NCBI GenBank assembly: GCA_021234155.1
Contig: JAJEKV010000002.1
Location: 14,111,428 to 14,175,427 of the forward strand
DNA length: 64,000 bases
Direction of reading: 5' to 3'
DNA from: Isoetes taiwanensis
Lineage: Eukaryota > Streptophyta > Lycopodiopsida > Isoetales > Isoetaceae
Every line of letters begins with the position of its first letter. Positions within the stretch are counted from its first letter, which is position 1. The notes under the pieces are model-generated. The model saw only the letters and a list, made by a program, of their open reading frames with translations. It was not told the DNA's origin and ran no database searches. Shown in pieces: positions 12,631 through 22,737 of this stretch. The translations under genes were made by a program, and so were the position numbers.

Positions 12631-13090
12631 ACGCCCTTGTGTGGAAACCCTTCCTAATTTCCATCATGCAAGGAAATTGGGAATGATTTCCTTGGCATTG
12701 GAAAATAAAATTTGGATTTTGGAGTGACCTATATTTGATGGATGTGCCGCCTTAACGCAAGGCGTCCGTGTCGATAAGCCTGATCAATAAAGGTGTAAAT
12801 ATTCTAAAAATGAAATAATTTCGTGGAAACCCTTCATGTTTTCTGCGAAAACCCTTCCGATTTTCCAAAGTGGAAACCCTTCCTATCTTCCATTGAAACC
12901 CTTCACAATTTCATAAGTTGAAAATTTGGAAGGGTTTTTATGGAAAATCGAAAGGGGAAACCCTTCCTGGTTTTATTGAAAGCCGGAAGGGTTTCCCTAG
13001 AAAATCGAAAGGGTTCCCAAGGAAGTTCGAACGGGTTTCCATGGAAAATTAGAAGGGTTTCCACGAGAGGGCAATCCAAATCGGGCGTAC
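12631..13090. mobile_element. Foldback (MITE-like) element built of AAACCCTTCC / GGAAGGGTTT units
   Basis: The outer arms ACGCCC...GTGGAAACCCTTCC (12631-12655) and GAAGGGTTTCCAC...GGGCGT (13053-13087) are reverse complements with small gaps. Between them the unit GGAAACCCTTCC occurs in both orientations, about five forward (12640-12910) and about five reversed (12930-13065), so the block can fold into a long imperfect hairpin. It encodes nothing convincing. A miniature foldback transposon is the simplest reading; target duplications were not established. Confidence 0.65.
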
Positions 13091-13410
13091 ATAAAACCAT
13101 CGTATCCTAAAGGTCATTTAATCGTCTAAAATTCTATATTGTATTTTAATAATCATCCAATGTTACATGCCATCACCTTGAAAAGAAAAAGCCAATAGAA
13201 GCTGATCTTTGCCACAACTCTTCAAGAAGTTTCCTAAAAGATCAAATTGCTCAACATTTTTGGGGCTTTTGTAGAAACAATCAATCAACATTGAGCCCCG
13301 ATATGTGAGCTGCCTAAAGCATTTAGGTTGATGTAATATTCATGTTTTGGACTGACATCAAGATGGACGTCACAAAATCCACCCACATTCTTGTTTGTTT
13401 TGCCCAAATT

Positions 13411-13431
13411 GTGGGCATGAAAAATGCCCAC
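13411..13431. repeat. Small hairpin GTGGGCAT / ATGCCCAC
   Basis: An 8-bp perfect inverted repeat with a short loop, in a region with several further GGGCA/TGCCC words (13408-13475). Its role is unknown; it may belong to a decayed MITE. Confidence 0.6.
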
Positions 13432-13496
13432 GTGGGGCAGCGTGGAGGCATTTGACATGCCCAGAATCTGGGCAAATATTCTTGAAACGTGATAGC

Positions 13497-13781
13497 AACT
13501 TAGGTTGCATTCTGCGGGCAATAAGAATTCCAGAATTAGGGGTAAAAGCTTGAGAATCACAGGTAAAAACATCGGAATGAGAGGTAAAAGGACTGGATGT
13601 CAGGTAAATGCTCTAGAATGAGATGTAAATCCGCCAGAATGTGATGTAAATCCGCCGCTCTGAGCCGCCGCTGTTGATCCATCGCTTTTGAGTCGCTGTT
13701 GAGCTAGATAAGATTCAAGAAGAGAAAATGTGCCACATGGCGCTGTGTGATTGGCGGATAGGGCAGAATGCAACCTAAGTT
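13497..13781. mobile_element. 285-bp MITE with perfect 19-bp terminal inverted repeats
   Basis: AACTTAGGTTGCATTCTGC at 13497-13515 and its exact reverse complement at 13763-13781 bound the element. The interior holds degenerate copies of a GAATGAGATGTAAATCCGCC-type unit (13572-13655, two adjacent copies at about 13613-13655) and GC-rich GCCGCCGCT words. It encodes nothing. The right end lies 37 bp upstream of the first ATG of the PPR frame at 13818, so it may supply part of that gene's promoter or 5' leader. Target duplications could not be defined because the ends extend as palindromes into TTAAGT-like sequence. Confidence 0.85.
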
Positions 13782-13817
13782 CCTATTGCGTATCCATAAA
13801 GCTGCCTGCCTGCGATC

Positions 13818-15620
13818 TTGCCATCTAAGAACCGAAAATACAGTTCGGTTCGGCGTGCCAAATACCTAGTATCCGCTTCCGGAAAATCGTCTTTTACCAG
13901 AATTCTGTTGTTCCACAAATCGGATGCAGGAGCCAACGTCCTTCGTTTCGGAAGCAGATGGATGGCCCTGTCTATTCGTATCCAGTCGCTTCTACACCAG
14001 GTTCGTTGCCTTGGAACTACCTATAATACTCCATCATTCCAGCATTTTGATTTCAAATATGAAAATCAGGTTTTTGTAAATAGATCGATCAGCTCTGACC
14101 AGCAGGCAGGGCTTTTGGCTTTGGGATCAGAGAAAGGGATACGAACTACTACGGATTGCAAATCATTACCAAAAACTGAAGCTCGGAGAGTAAACAGTTT
14201 TGCCTCTCTTTTGCGAGCATGTGGCAATAAGAAAGCTTTGTCCGAAGGTAGATCCATACATGACCACATTGTCAAAGTCGGACTCCAAAACGATAGGTTT
14301 TTAAATAACCTTCTTGTGCAAATGTATGGCAAATGTGGAGCTCTTAGGGATGCCCGGATTGTATTTGATAACATGAAGTTCAGAAATCATTTTTCATGGA
14401 ACATGATGATTGGGGCATATGTTCAACAAGGAAATTTGATGGATGCAGATGCATTGTTTCAACAGATGCCCTCGCGCGATGTCACTGTATGGAATTCTAT
14501 GATGGCAGGCTATGTTCAAATTGGCAGACTTGAGAAAGCTTTGGAACTGTTTGAGCAAATGCCTGACCGTGATGTTTTTTCATGGACCATCGTGCTCTCA
14601 GCTCATGCCCAGCAAGGGAATTTTGCAGAAGCGTTTCGTCTCTTTGAACAAATGCCGCAGCGCAATATCGTGTCTTGGAATGTTATGATCTCAGCCCATG
14701 TTCAGCATGGCCAACTTCAGAAAGCAATTAAACTTTTTCAACAAATGCCTGAGCGGAGTATTGCATCATGGAATACAATTATTGCAGCTTATGTTCAGCA
14801 AGGGAACTTGAAGGAGGCATTTGCATTATTTCAAGAAATGCCACAGCATAATGTTGTTTCATGGACTGCAATTGTTTCAGCCTATGCTCAGCAGGGTCTG
14901 TTGGAGGAGGCCTTGAAACTTTTCTTACAAATGCCACAACAAGATGTGGTATCATTTACGGCCATGATATCAGCTTATGGCCAAAGAGGCCAGCTCAAGG
15001 AGGCCATTCAACTCTTTCATTATTTATCTGCTGAAGGAATTTCACCAGATGGAGTTACATTTGCCAGCATTATTGATGCATGCGCCGAAACCGCAGCCCT
15101 GGCTGAAGGAAAACGATGGCATGCTCACACCATGTATTGTAAATATGACTCTGATGTGGTAGTGAGAACTTCCCTCGTTAACATGTATGCAAAAAGTGGA
15201 TCACTCACAGAAGCTCGCAAAATATTCAACCAAATGCCTGTCCATGACATATTTTTGTGGAATACAATGATTGCTGCATATGCTCAATATGGACATGGAA
15301 AGGAGGCACTCCAAATTCTTCAAGCAATGAAGCCAGGAGGTATAGGCATAAACAAAATCACTTTTTACAGTGTTCTTTCAGCATGTAATAATGCAGGTTT
15401 TGTAGATGAAGGCTGTTATTGCTTTGTGTCAATGAATCCAATTTATAGAATTGCTGCAGACTTTGACCACTATAATTGCATGATTGATCTTCTCGGACGT
15501 CTAGGATGGTTAGATGCTGCAGAGGATCTAGTTTTTTGTATGCCATACAAACCAGGTGTCACTTCATGGACAACCTTGCTCAGTTCATGTAAGACCCATG
15601 GCAATTCAAAGAAAATTTAA
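13818..15620 (+). CDS. Pentatricopeptide repeat protein with tandem 31-residue S motifs (organelle RNA binding)
   Basis: A single 600-codon frame without introns. The start at 13818 is the first ATG, but Met49 (13962) in good context begins a Ser/Arg/Leu-rich stretch (MALSIRIQSLLHQVRCLG) like a mitochondrial or plastid transit peptide and may be the true start. Motifs: L (125-159), seven consecutive 31-residue S motifs (160-376), P (377-411), L (412-446), S (447-477), P (478-512), L2/S2 (513-579) and the start of an E1 motif (SWTTLLSSCKTHGN). The frame stops inside E1, so the E+ and DYW domains usual for editing factors are absent. It probably binds a specific organelle transcript. The MITE at 13497-13781 abuts its 5' side. 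The open frame is uniform and looks functional, though the C-terminus may be truncated. Confidence 0.88.
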   Translation: MPSKNRKYSSVRRAKYLVSASGKSSFTRILLFHKSDAGANVLRFGSRWMALSIRIQSLLHQVRCLGTTYNTPSFQHFDFKYENQVFVNRSISSDQQAGLLALGSEKGIRTTTDCKSLPKTEARRVNSFASLLRACGNKKALSEGRSIHDHIVKVGLQNDRFLNNLLVQMYGKCGALRDARIVFDNMKFRNHFSWNMMIGAYVQQGNLMDADALFQQMPSRDVTVWNSMMAGYVQIGRLEKALELFEQMPDRDVFSWTIVLSAHAQQGNFAEAFRLFEQMPQRNIVSWNVMISAHVQHGQLQKAIKLFQQMPERSIASWNTIIAAYVQQGNLKEAFALFQEMPQHNVVSWTAIVSAYAQQGLLEEALKLFLQMPQQDVVSFTAMISAYGQRGQLKEAIQLFHYLSAEGISPDGVTFASIIDACAETAALAEGKRWHAHTMYCKYDSDVVVRTSLVNMYAKSGSLTEARKIFNQMPVHDIFLWNTMIAAYAQYGHGKEALQILQAMKPGGIGINKITFYSVLSACNNAGFVDEGCYCFVSMNPIYRIAADFDHYNCMIDLLGRLGWLDAAEDLVFCMPYKPGVTSWTTLLSSCKTHGNSKKI

Positions 15621-15861
15621 ATCTATCCCTAGGAAATGTTCAATAACATCTTACTGTCATAATTTTACAGAACCACGTTATTTCAGGAATTGCATGTAGA
15701 GATGGTATTTTTGTTTTCTGGGCATTTTAAAATAGTGGCTTCTACTTTTGAACTAAAACGGAGCATCAAAGTTTCATGCAGTGATTCAATCATTTTGCAA
15801 CTCTGATATAAAGTGACAAGAACAAAATGATTCTCTTTTAAGAAAGTGACAAGAATGCCAC

Positions 15862-15887
15862 GATTCTATTGCAATAGCAATAGAATC
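15862..15887. repeat. Perfect 11-bp hairpin at the 5' end of unit 1
   Basis: GATTCTATTGC, loop AATA, GCAATAGAATC. The same hairpin is at 21401-21426 in unit 2, six bases inside the TG terminus of each unit, so it is a conserved terminal feature. Confidence 0.95.
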
Positions 15888-15924
15888 GACATTCCTTGGA
15901 TGGGGACGCCCTACCTTGCTCTCC

Positions 15925-15932
15925 TATTTATA
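15925..15932 (+). promoter_or_regulatory. TATA-like box (TATTTATA) in unit 1
   Basis: TATTTATA lies about 70 bp inside the 5' terminus and is conserved at 21464-21471 in unit 2. A duplicated CAGGTAAGC splice-donor-like sequence about 100 bp downstream supports plus-strand transcription, but this is only inferred. Confidence 0.45.
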
Positions 15933-16027
15933 CCGTCTCCTTCCTCATTTCCTGCCATCGGCGTTCTCTTGAGCTTCCTTCTATTCTGCTCATTTTTGGC
16001 TCCACAAGTTTTTTCATCCCATCTATT

Positions 16028-16136
16028 CTCCTACCAGGTAAGCGTCAATTTATTTCTGATTCTTTCTTCTCAGCGGGTTGGCTCCTACCAGGTAAGCGTC
16101 AATTTATTTCTGATTCTTTCTTCTCAACGGGTTGGC
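16028..16136. repeat. 54-bp tandem duplication containing CAGGTAAGC
   Basis: The block CTCCTACCAGGTAAGC...GGGTTGG at 16028-16081 is repeated at 16082-16136 with one or two changes. Each copy carries a perfect plant 5' splice-site consensus. Confidence 0.9.
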
Positions 16137-17365
16137 TTTATGTGATTGCTTTCGAGGTGCTGCTGTCTTCACTCTGGCTCTTTGGCTTTTCAAAGGTGAG
16201 TTTGTTTCGGTGGATTGGTTTGTTCTTTTTCATGGTGTTTGGTCTGCAGTGACGAACTGGTTTGATTCGAGTGGTTTTGATTGATTGGTCTGCGGCTAAG
16301 CATGTGTGGTCCGAGTTAATTTGATGGATCCTTTACTCCGAGTTCTTCCGATGATAGCCTTCTCTGTTTGGGTCTCTCCTTTACCATCTGATCTCTGCGG
16401 TCTGGTCGCCCTTGGTGGATCGTTGGCTTCCCTCTTTCCCATGTTCAGTTTGTTTGGTTCAGGAAGTTCTAGCGTGCATTCTCGCTTCTCATATTTCTGG
16501 TTTCCTACCTTGTTTCTCAGCTTCCTGGCTTACTCTCGATCCTACCCAGCAGCCACGCGCAGCAGCCAGCTCGTTTTGATTCCTTTGTTGCTTGATTCTG
16601 GGCCTTGTTTGCATGATGGGTGGGTGCTGGGACTGCAGCTTCCTCATCTGGGCGTCTTACCACGAATCAATGCCCCTTTCTGTCCGTTTGACAATCTCTT
16701 TTCAAACTAATCCGAGATCTGCAACAGCCGATATTTGAGCTCGTCTTGTGCCTCTATGGCTCAATTTTTTCCTTTCCTGAGCCTCTTGATGTGTCGGTTT
16801 TGGAATTGCAGCATCCACACCTGCATCAGACCTCAAATCCGGCCTGCATCCAGCACCCATGGCCGATCTGCCACCGCTTCCGATGACGTAGTTGCTTTCT
16901 TGGGCAGGGATACAAGGTGTCAGTTTCCCTTGCCCCTTTCTTTAGGGTTACCGGGTGCATTTTTTCCCTTCTTATATTTGTTATGTGCTTGCTCTCTGAG
17001 TTTGATAGGGCTTGGGTTGGTAGAAGTGTTTTGTGTTTGTCGTGTTCTTGTCATTGTGTTTTTTACTCTTGCTTTCGTCGAATCTCGTGTCCTTTTTTCA
17101 TTATATTTTATGCTTGCTCGTTAATTTCTTTGGGCTTTCCATCTTCTATGTTACAGCTAATGCTATGTGAACATATAAGTTGTTGCATGTGATGCTCTTG
17201 CATATACACTTCTATCAGTGCCCCATATGAATCGACATCTCAAGGTTGCTCATCATGGCGGATTACGTGAGGAAATCAATGGCGGCGTTGATCACATACA
17301 TGTGCAAGGGTTACATGGGAACCAGTTAATATATTTCTTAATAAGAGGTACATGATCTATTCCAG

Positions 17366-17690
17366 TAAGATGGCTTGTGACCTACTCTGCTGTACAAGTG
17401 ACATGAGAGTAAGTTTTGCATATAAGGCGTTCATAATGCATCTTGAAGCTTTGTTTTAGTGGTTCTCCTTGTTCGGTTCTTTTGATGTTGTTAGACTATA
17501 TTTTTCTTTCCCTTTGAATCGATAGATCCGATAAGATGGCTTGTGACCTACTCTGCTGTACAAGTGACATGAGAGTAAGTTTTGCATATAAGGCTTGATA
17601 TTCATAATGCATCTTGAAGCTCGGTTCTCCTTGTTCGGTTCTGTTGATGTTGATAGACTATATTTTTCTTATTCCCTTGAATCGATATTT
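17366..17690. repeat. 166-bp tandem duplication
   Basis: TAAGATGGCTTGTGACC at 17366 recurs at 17532, and the two copies stay alignable to a shared TTGAATCGATA end (about 17520 and 17687) with small indels. Confidence 0.9.
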
Positions 17691-19590
17691 TACGCATAGT
17701 TCTTACAGGCATTTGTTGTTCTCCTAGCAATAATGTTTTTTGTAGCATGGGTACAATTGACATTGCATTGGCATATTATGCATAGGCGTTTCATCCTGTT
17801 GTGCTCATGGGGTATTGTATTTCACATTTGATGTCGTACGGATTGAATGGAACTTTATCGCTTATGGTTCCTTCTAACTCAAGTTGCATGGTTTTTCTTT
17901 GTAACGATGTGAGTCGCTCATAATCGAGGTCCGTGTCTCCCTTCGAACACCAGTTTGATGTCTCTCGGGCGTGGTACTCCCTATCATGCAGACTTGAACA
18001 TTTTTTTTTTTTTTTGCTGCGTACATGTATCAAGGTTGCACCCTCTGCCTCCGAGAATAGGGACCATTGTACAGGTGTGTTCAGGTCCACTTTGCCCTTG
18101 TTTGTTCAGTTTGTCTGCAATGTTTGGAACCATTCGTTTGCTCATTGGGGTCGTTTGTTGGTGTCTCTTGGTTATATGTTGCACAGTTACGTATGAGTTA
18201 GTTGCACCCAGTCTCTCCTTCCTTTGAATGTGTATCTTCGCCATGGTTTTTGGTCCCATGGGTCCTATTTCTTCTTTTTTGACATTTTCATTTTCGCCTG
18301 TGACTATCTCTATGCTCCTTTGACTTGTTGGATCATATTCGAGTACCATATGTGCGTGTGTAACTATGGCTAGGGTTGGTATGTTCCTTACTCCATGCTT
18401 GTTTTGTTCTTCAATGTTGTCCTTGTACTCACTTTGTCTAGTTTTTATTTTGTGATTCTCATTCTTTCTGTTTTTTTTAGTTTCAATTTTATTTGGTGGT
18501 TATAGATTTCAGGCTCATGCCCATGTTTTCGCTTTTAGTGCTAGTCGCTGACGTTGAAAGGGGGTCCTTGTAATCTCCTCAGGGCTTACTAGGCTTTATG
18601 TGCTTTGTCATTTTACTCATTTGGGGTTCATTTGATTGCTTGGATTAGACGGGCTCATGATCGGTAGTTTTCTTTGATTGTTTTCTAGTTCTTTTAGCTC
18701 ATTTGTTCTATGATTGTGCACATCATTTTTTCTGTTTATGGTGCTGTTAGTATGTATTTTCTAGAGAGGCGCATGATCCATTCCCATATTCCTCAGTTCT
18801 TTCTCATGGATGTCTTTGAGGGCCTTTGTACACTCTTTTCTTAGTTTTTTCATGGCTGCCTTAAGGGCCCATAAGACTTTTGCTTGCGGCCTTATATTTG
18901 TTGTCCATGCTCCCCATTCCTATATTCACATTGCCATTCATTCCGGTTCAACTTGTGTGCCTGAAAGGAGGGTTCATTTTTGGTTCATTCTTTTTATCTC
19001 CCTTTTGCTCCTAATTTCATCAAGCTCCTTTTGAGTTATGTTCCCTTCATTTATTCTTTAACCTCTTGAATCGCCCTGGTCTTTTCTCTATGTACCCAGT
19101 TGCTCGTTGATCTTTGCATTCTCTCCTGGTCAGTCGCTCTTTGCATATGAGCATTTTTGCTCTAAAAGTTCCATTTTTAGTAAGAGCAGCCATTTGTGCA
19201 TTTCGTAACTTTAGTTTGTTGCCTCAGTTATTGCTTCTCGATTCTATGCAATTCGATCTTTGCATTCTCTATGCTAGCATCCTTTGCACCTTAGATCTTC
19301 AGTCTTCAAAACACATTTTTGTTTCGTTTCTTTTACTCATGATTCGGTTTGATATTTGCTCTTTACGTATGTATGTTTGGTTGGGATGAGTTCTGTTTCT
19401 CGGTATGATAATATGTCCATAGTTGGATGTCTAGTTAATTACTTTGCTCTTCTATCGTTCCATTCTCTCCGACCAGTTTCTATCCTTTCATTCATTGCAG
19501 ACTTGTTAACTTTGGTCTATTTTGTTTCTTACTGGTAGTATGCTCTCGTTGTTTCGGTGAATCACATTTCATTCGTGACCCCATTTTGGA

Positions 19591-19850
19591 GTTGTGGATG
19601 CTTTTATAGTTGTTTGTTGGGACCCGGAGTTGTTTTTTTGTACTTAGCGTTACCTTGGGCTAACACTCTGCATATCTTACATGTCGACTCATCTCTTTGG
19701 GTTTCACATTTTCATAGCCCTTTTTTTGTAGTTGTAGATGCTTTATATGGTTGGTTTGAGGTTTGGAGTTGTTTTTTGTATTTGGCCTTATGTTGGACTA
19801 ACACGTTGCATTGCATATATTTTACATGTCGACTCATATTCCATGCCCTT
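19591..19850. repeat. Degenerate tandem duplication, about 135 bp
   Basis: GTTGTGGATGCTTTTATA...GGAGTTGTTTTTTTGTA...ACATGTCGACTCAT (from 19591) recurs as GTTGTAGATGCTTTATA...ACATGTCGACTCAT (from 19730) with substitutions and indels. Confidence 0.8.
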
Positions 19851-21523
19851 GTACTTTCACATGTGGTTCTACTGGTTTACTTTTTCTAGGGTTGTTATAT
19901 AGTTCTATTTACACATTACCTTAGGTTGTTCCGCTTTTAATGTTTTGGTTGCGATTCTTTCATTGTTCCGATGTGTCATTGTACCTCTTTCTGGTTATAT
20001 GTTTTCCACGAGGACCAGGTTTTCCATTGTTTCCTGCATGCTCCATTTGCTGTGACTATTTGGTTACGTCTCATTTGCTCTGTTGACAGTTCTATTTATG
20101 CCTTGTGCACGTTGTTTCATCAGTCTCCCTTTGTTTCCCCATTGGCTTTGTCGATTTTTGGTGTTGCAGAAACCTTAGACCATATTATCCCATTTGTTGC
20201 TTGTTCCTTTTTCCAATTTGCTCTACTTCGCCATGTTGCGCCATAGGTCTTTGTTCTCCGTGACCTGTTTATTCCATGGATCACATTCCACATGCATACC
20301 TCTTATCCTATTAGTTTTGGTGTTAATGGTCTCGCATTCAATTTTAGTCCACGTTCTCGCGTTGGTTCAATTTTATTCCACTGGGCCTTTTCTTGACTCA
20401 TTTTCTCCTCAGTTTCCAGTCACAGTTGTTATTTCTTTCTCTTACTCTTTTTCTCTGAAGTATTTGAGTCTGTATTTCCTTCATATTTTTTCTCGTCTAC
20501 TACCCGTAGTTATGTTTGTTCTTTAGCTCGCTTTGTTCTATTTGGACTCCATTGATCATAGTTTACTCACTCCTTCTGTCTCATTGCGTCTTTGGACCAT
20601 TTACCTTTGCCTCATTTCATGTCCTCTCATTATTTCTCTTGTTTTGCCTTTAGCATCGTGTTTATGATGTCGTCGCTTTCTGTCTTGGAATTTCTCTTCG
20701 CATAATGTCGTTGTCTTAGGTGTGCCTTGTTATTATCAAGTTTGTTGATTTCCATTTCTTTCGATCTATTTTGTCTTTTTCATCGATGTCGTCTCCTTCT
20801 TGTTCTTTTCTCAGTTGTCCATTTTTCTCCCCCCAGTCCTGGCTTTGACTGAAGATGTCATTGTTCGATCTCTTCCCTTGTCCAATATCCTCTTTGACCC
20901 CGTTATCTCCTTTGTGTAGTGCCTTTTTTGCCGTTACTTTAATTGGCCTCTTTTTTCCACTTGTTTGCCTTACTTCATTCACTCCATCGATTCCTTTTGT
21001 TCCCAGTCTATTATGTTTGTGCATACTTACCCCCTTTGCTTCTTTTATCTTTGGGCTTGCACCATCGTATTACGCTAGTCCTCTGGACTGCATATTTCTA
21101 CCTTTACTATGTCTCCTCTTGGTTCGTCTTACTTCTCTTTCTCTGTTGGCATCCATATATCATGCTTTGTGCCTCCTGCATTGAGTATCCCATTTATTCT
21201 ATCAGCCCTGCTTCACAGTTTCTTTGTTTGCCTCCTTTGCCTGATTTTTTCCAATCGTGTCTCTTCTGCCGATTTTCTTCATGCGTTTCGCTTTTGGACA
21301 GTCATCCCTTGTCGTCTTGGTTTGATCTATTCTTTTTGAGGTTGATTCCTCTTCTATCGGCCAACTAGTTGTTTCATAGGACCCATCCTAGGAATGCCAC
21401 GATTCTATTGCAATAGCAATAGAATCGACATTCCTTGCATGGGGACGCCCTACCTTGCTCTCCTATTTATACCGCCTCCTTCCTCATTTCCTGCCATCGA
21501 CGTTCTCTTGAGCTTCCTTCTAT

Positions 21524-21731
21524 GTGGTAAGACGTTAAACTGCCATATCCAAGGTCACGGGTTCAACGCCTCGTTGTGAAAGTGGCCATGCAATGTAAAG
21601 TTAGTGGGGGAAGGACCCACTTCAGCAATGTAAAGTGGTGGGGGCAGGACCCATCTGGGTGTGTTGTAAAGTGTCACATGTCCGATAGGACGCTGCCTTG
21701 TGGCGTGACGTTAAAATCTCTTCTTCTTCTT
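21524..21731 (+). mobile_element. tRNA-derived SINE, 5'-truncated
   Basis: Relative to unit 1, 208 bp are inserted in the shared leader. The insertion is flanked by CTTCTAT at 21517-21523 and 21732-21738. It contains GTGGTAAGACG (the D-arm side of a tRNA-like head) and a near-consensus B box GGTTCAACGCC at 21560-21570, and ends in a (CTT)n-like tract. Box A is mostly missing, so it is probably 5' truncated. SINEs with this head and spacing are known from plants. Confidence 0.75.
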
Positions 21732-21975
21732 CTTCTATTCTGCTCATTTTTGGCTCCACAAGTTTCCCGCCCCCCCTCTCCCTCTGACATTTTTGAGCTT
21801 GTTATTCATTTCTTCACCCGACTTCTCGTTTTCGTATTTCGTTCCTTCGTTAAGGTTGCTCATTTTTCTTTTAGTCTATGTCTGTATGATCTTCTTTACT
21901 TCTCGAGTCACTTTGTAGCCCCTGATATCCTCCATCTTTTTTTGGAAGTGCAGATGTTCTTATTTTTTCATGTTT

Positions 21976-22319
21976 CTCGGTGTGGCACTGTAGCCTCCGA
22001 GATTTTCTTATCATCATTTGTTCTTTCTCGACGTGGTTATGGCCTTCGAGATGTGATTTCTTGTTCCTTTCCTCTTGGCGTGGCAATATGGCCTCCAAGC
22101 AGCACTAATCGGATGGTTTTCCTGCGATGATCATTCCGCAGACGGTTCCTGATTGGTCGGCTGTTGTTGCTTAACTCTTTTTCATTTTCTCTCGGCGTGG
22201 CAACGTAGCCTCCGAGGCAGCACTAATCGGTTGTTTTTCCCGCGAAGGTCATTTTCCGCGGACGGTTCCCGATTGGTCGGCTGTTGTTTCTTTCTCGGCG
22301 TGGCCCTGGAGCCTCCGAG
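21976..22319. repeat. Five related 24-26 nt hairpin repeats with compensatory changes
   Basis: Copies are at 21976-22001, 22027-22050, 22074-22099, 22191-22216 and 22294-22319. All follow CTCGG-nGT-GGC-loop-GCC-T-CCGAG. Copy 2 has CTCGA...TCGAG and copy 3 has CTTGG...CCAAG, so paired positions change together. Copies 3 and 4 also lie in a larger tandem duplication (about 118 bp) that includes GCAGCACTAATCGG and GATTGGTCGGCTGTTG. The function is unknown. Confidence 0.8.
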
Positions 22320-22737
22320 TCTTCTTGCCTATGGCATCTAACTCATTGACGGGCTATTTTTCTTTCAGCCTTGACTCTGCAGGATTTTTTCAGGTCTTGT
22401 GGTTGCTAGAGTGTGTGGGGTCGTGCTTCTACTATTTGCTTGGGTTTTCCTCAAAAACCTAAGAAGGCGTGGTTCCTCTTCCCGATGAAAAGCAGTCACC
22501 AGGTCTTCTCACCTTTGCTTCAACCAAGTGGCGGATAAAACCATCTTTTATGTTGTATTCTTCAGTATCATCATGCTCTCGATGATTGTCTAGTTTTCGG
22601 AGCATTTAAAATTCATATTTCCGAATTTATCTACCCCTAGTGAGGGATCCATTTGTACTCAGTGTTTTACAAAGCTCAATGAGAACACCACTTCACTTAT
22701 CGGCCAACTAGTTGTTTCATAGGACCCATGACAAGAA

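Larger units (their letters stand above)
15856..21385. mobile_element. T-rich noncoding element, unit 1 (5.5 kb)
   Basis: It starts TGCCACGATTC and ends CATAGGACCCA. The first 155 bp (hairpin, TATA-like box, then a leader) are nearly identical to the start of unit 2 at 21395, and the last 30 bp (TATCGGCCAACTAGTTG...) recur at the end of unit 2. The plus strand is strongly T-rich: 26 T and 10 A in 19021-19080, 31 T and 8 A in 20401-20460. The many short plus-strand Phe/Leu/Ser/Cys frames follow from this and look non-coding. Internal tandem duplications lie at 16028-16136, 17366-17690 and 19591-19850. No gag, pol, transposase or primer-binding site is recognisable. It may be a giant LTR derivative, a non-TIR Mutator-like element or something new. 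Confidence 0.65.
21395..22728. mobile_element. T-rich noncoding element, unit 2 (1.33 kb, carries a SINE)
   Basis: It begins with the same hairpin, TATA-like box and leader as unit 1 and ends with the same CATAGGACCCA. A 9-bp linker (TCCTAGGAA, 21386-21394) separates the units. The perfect 9-mer TGACAAGAA flanks the pair as a whole, at 15847-15855 and 22729-22737, consistent with one target duplication for the composite 15856-22728. The leader is interrupted by a SINE (21524-21731). Its middle holds five related hairpins (21976-22319). No coding capacity is seen. Confidence 0.7.

Noticed and set aside
15846-21579. More than a dozen plus-strand frames rich in Phe, Leu, Ser and Cys that look like membrane proteins
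   Set aside because: They come from the T-rich composition, occur in overlapping frames, lack family motifs and good starts, and the region behaves as a noncoding repeat element.
15856-22728. Standard LTR retrotransposon with 5' and 3' LTRs at 15856 and 21395
   Set aside because: The two starts are each matched by their own 3' end only 9 bp before the next start, leaving no internal region, no primer-binding site and no polypurine tract.
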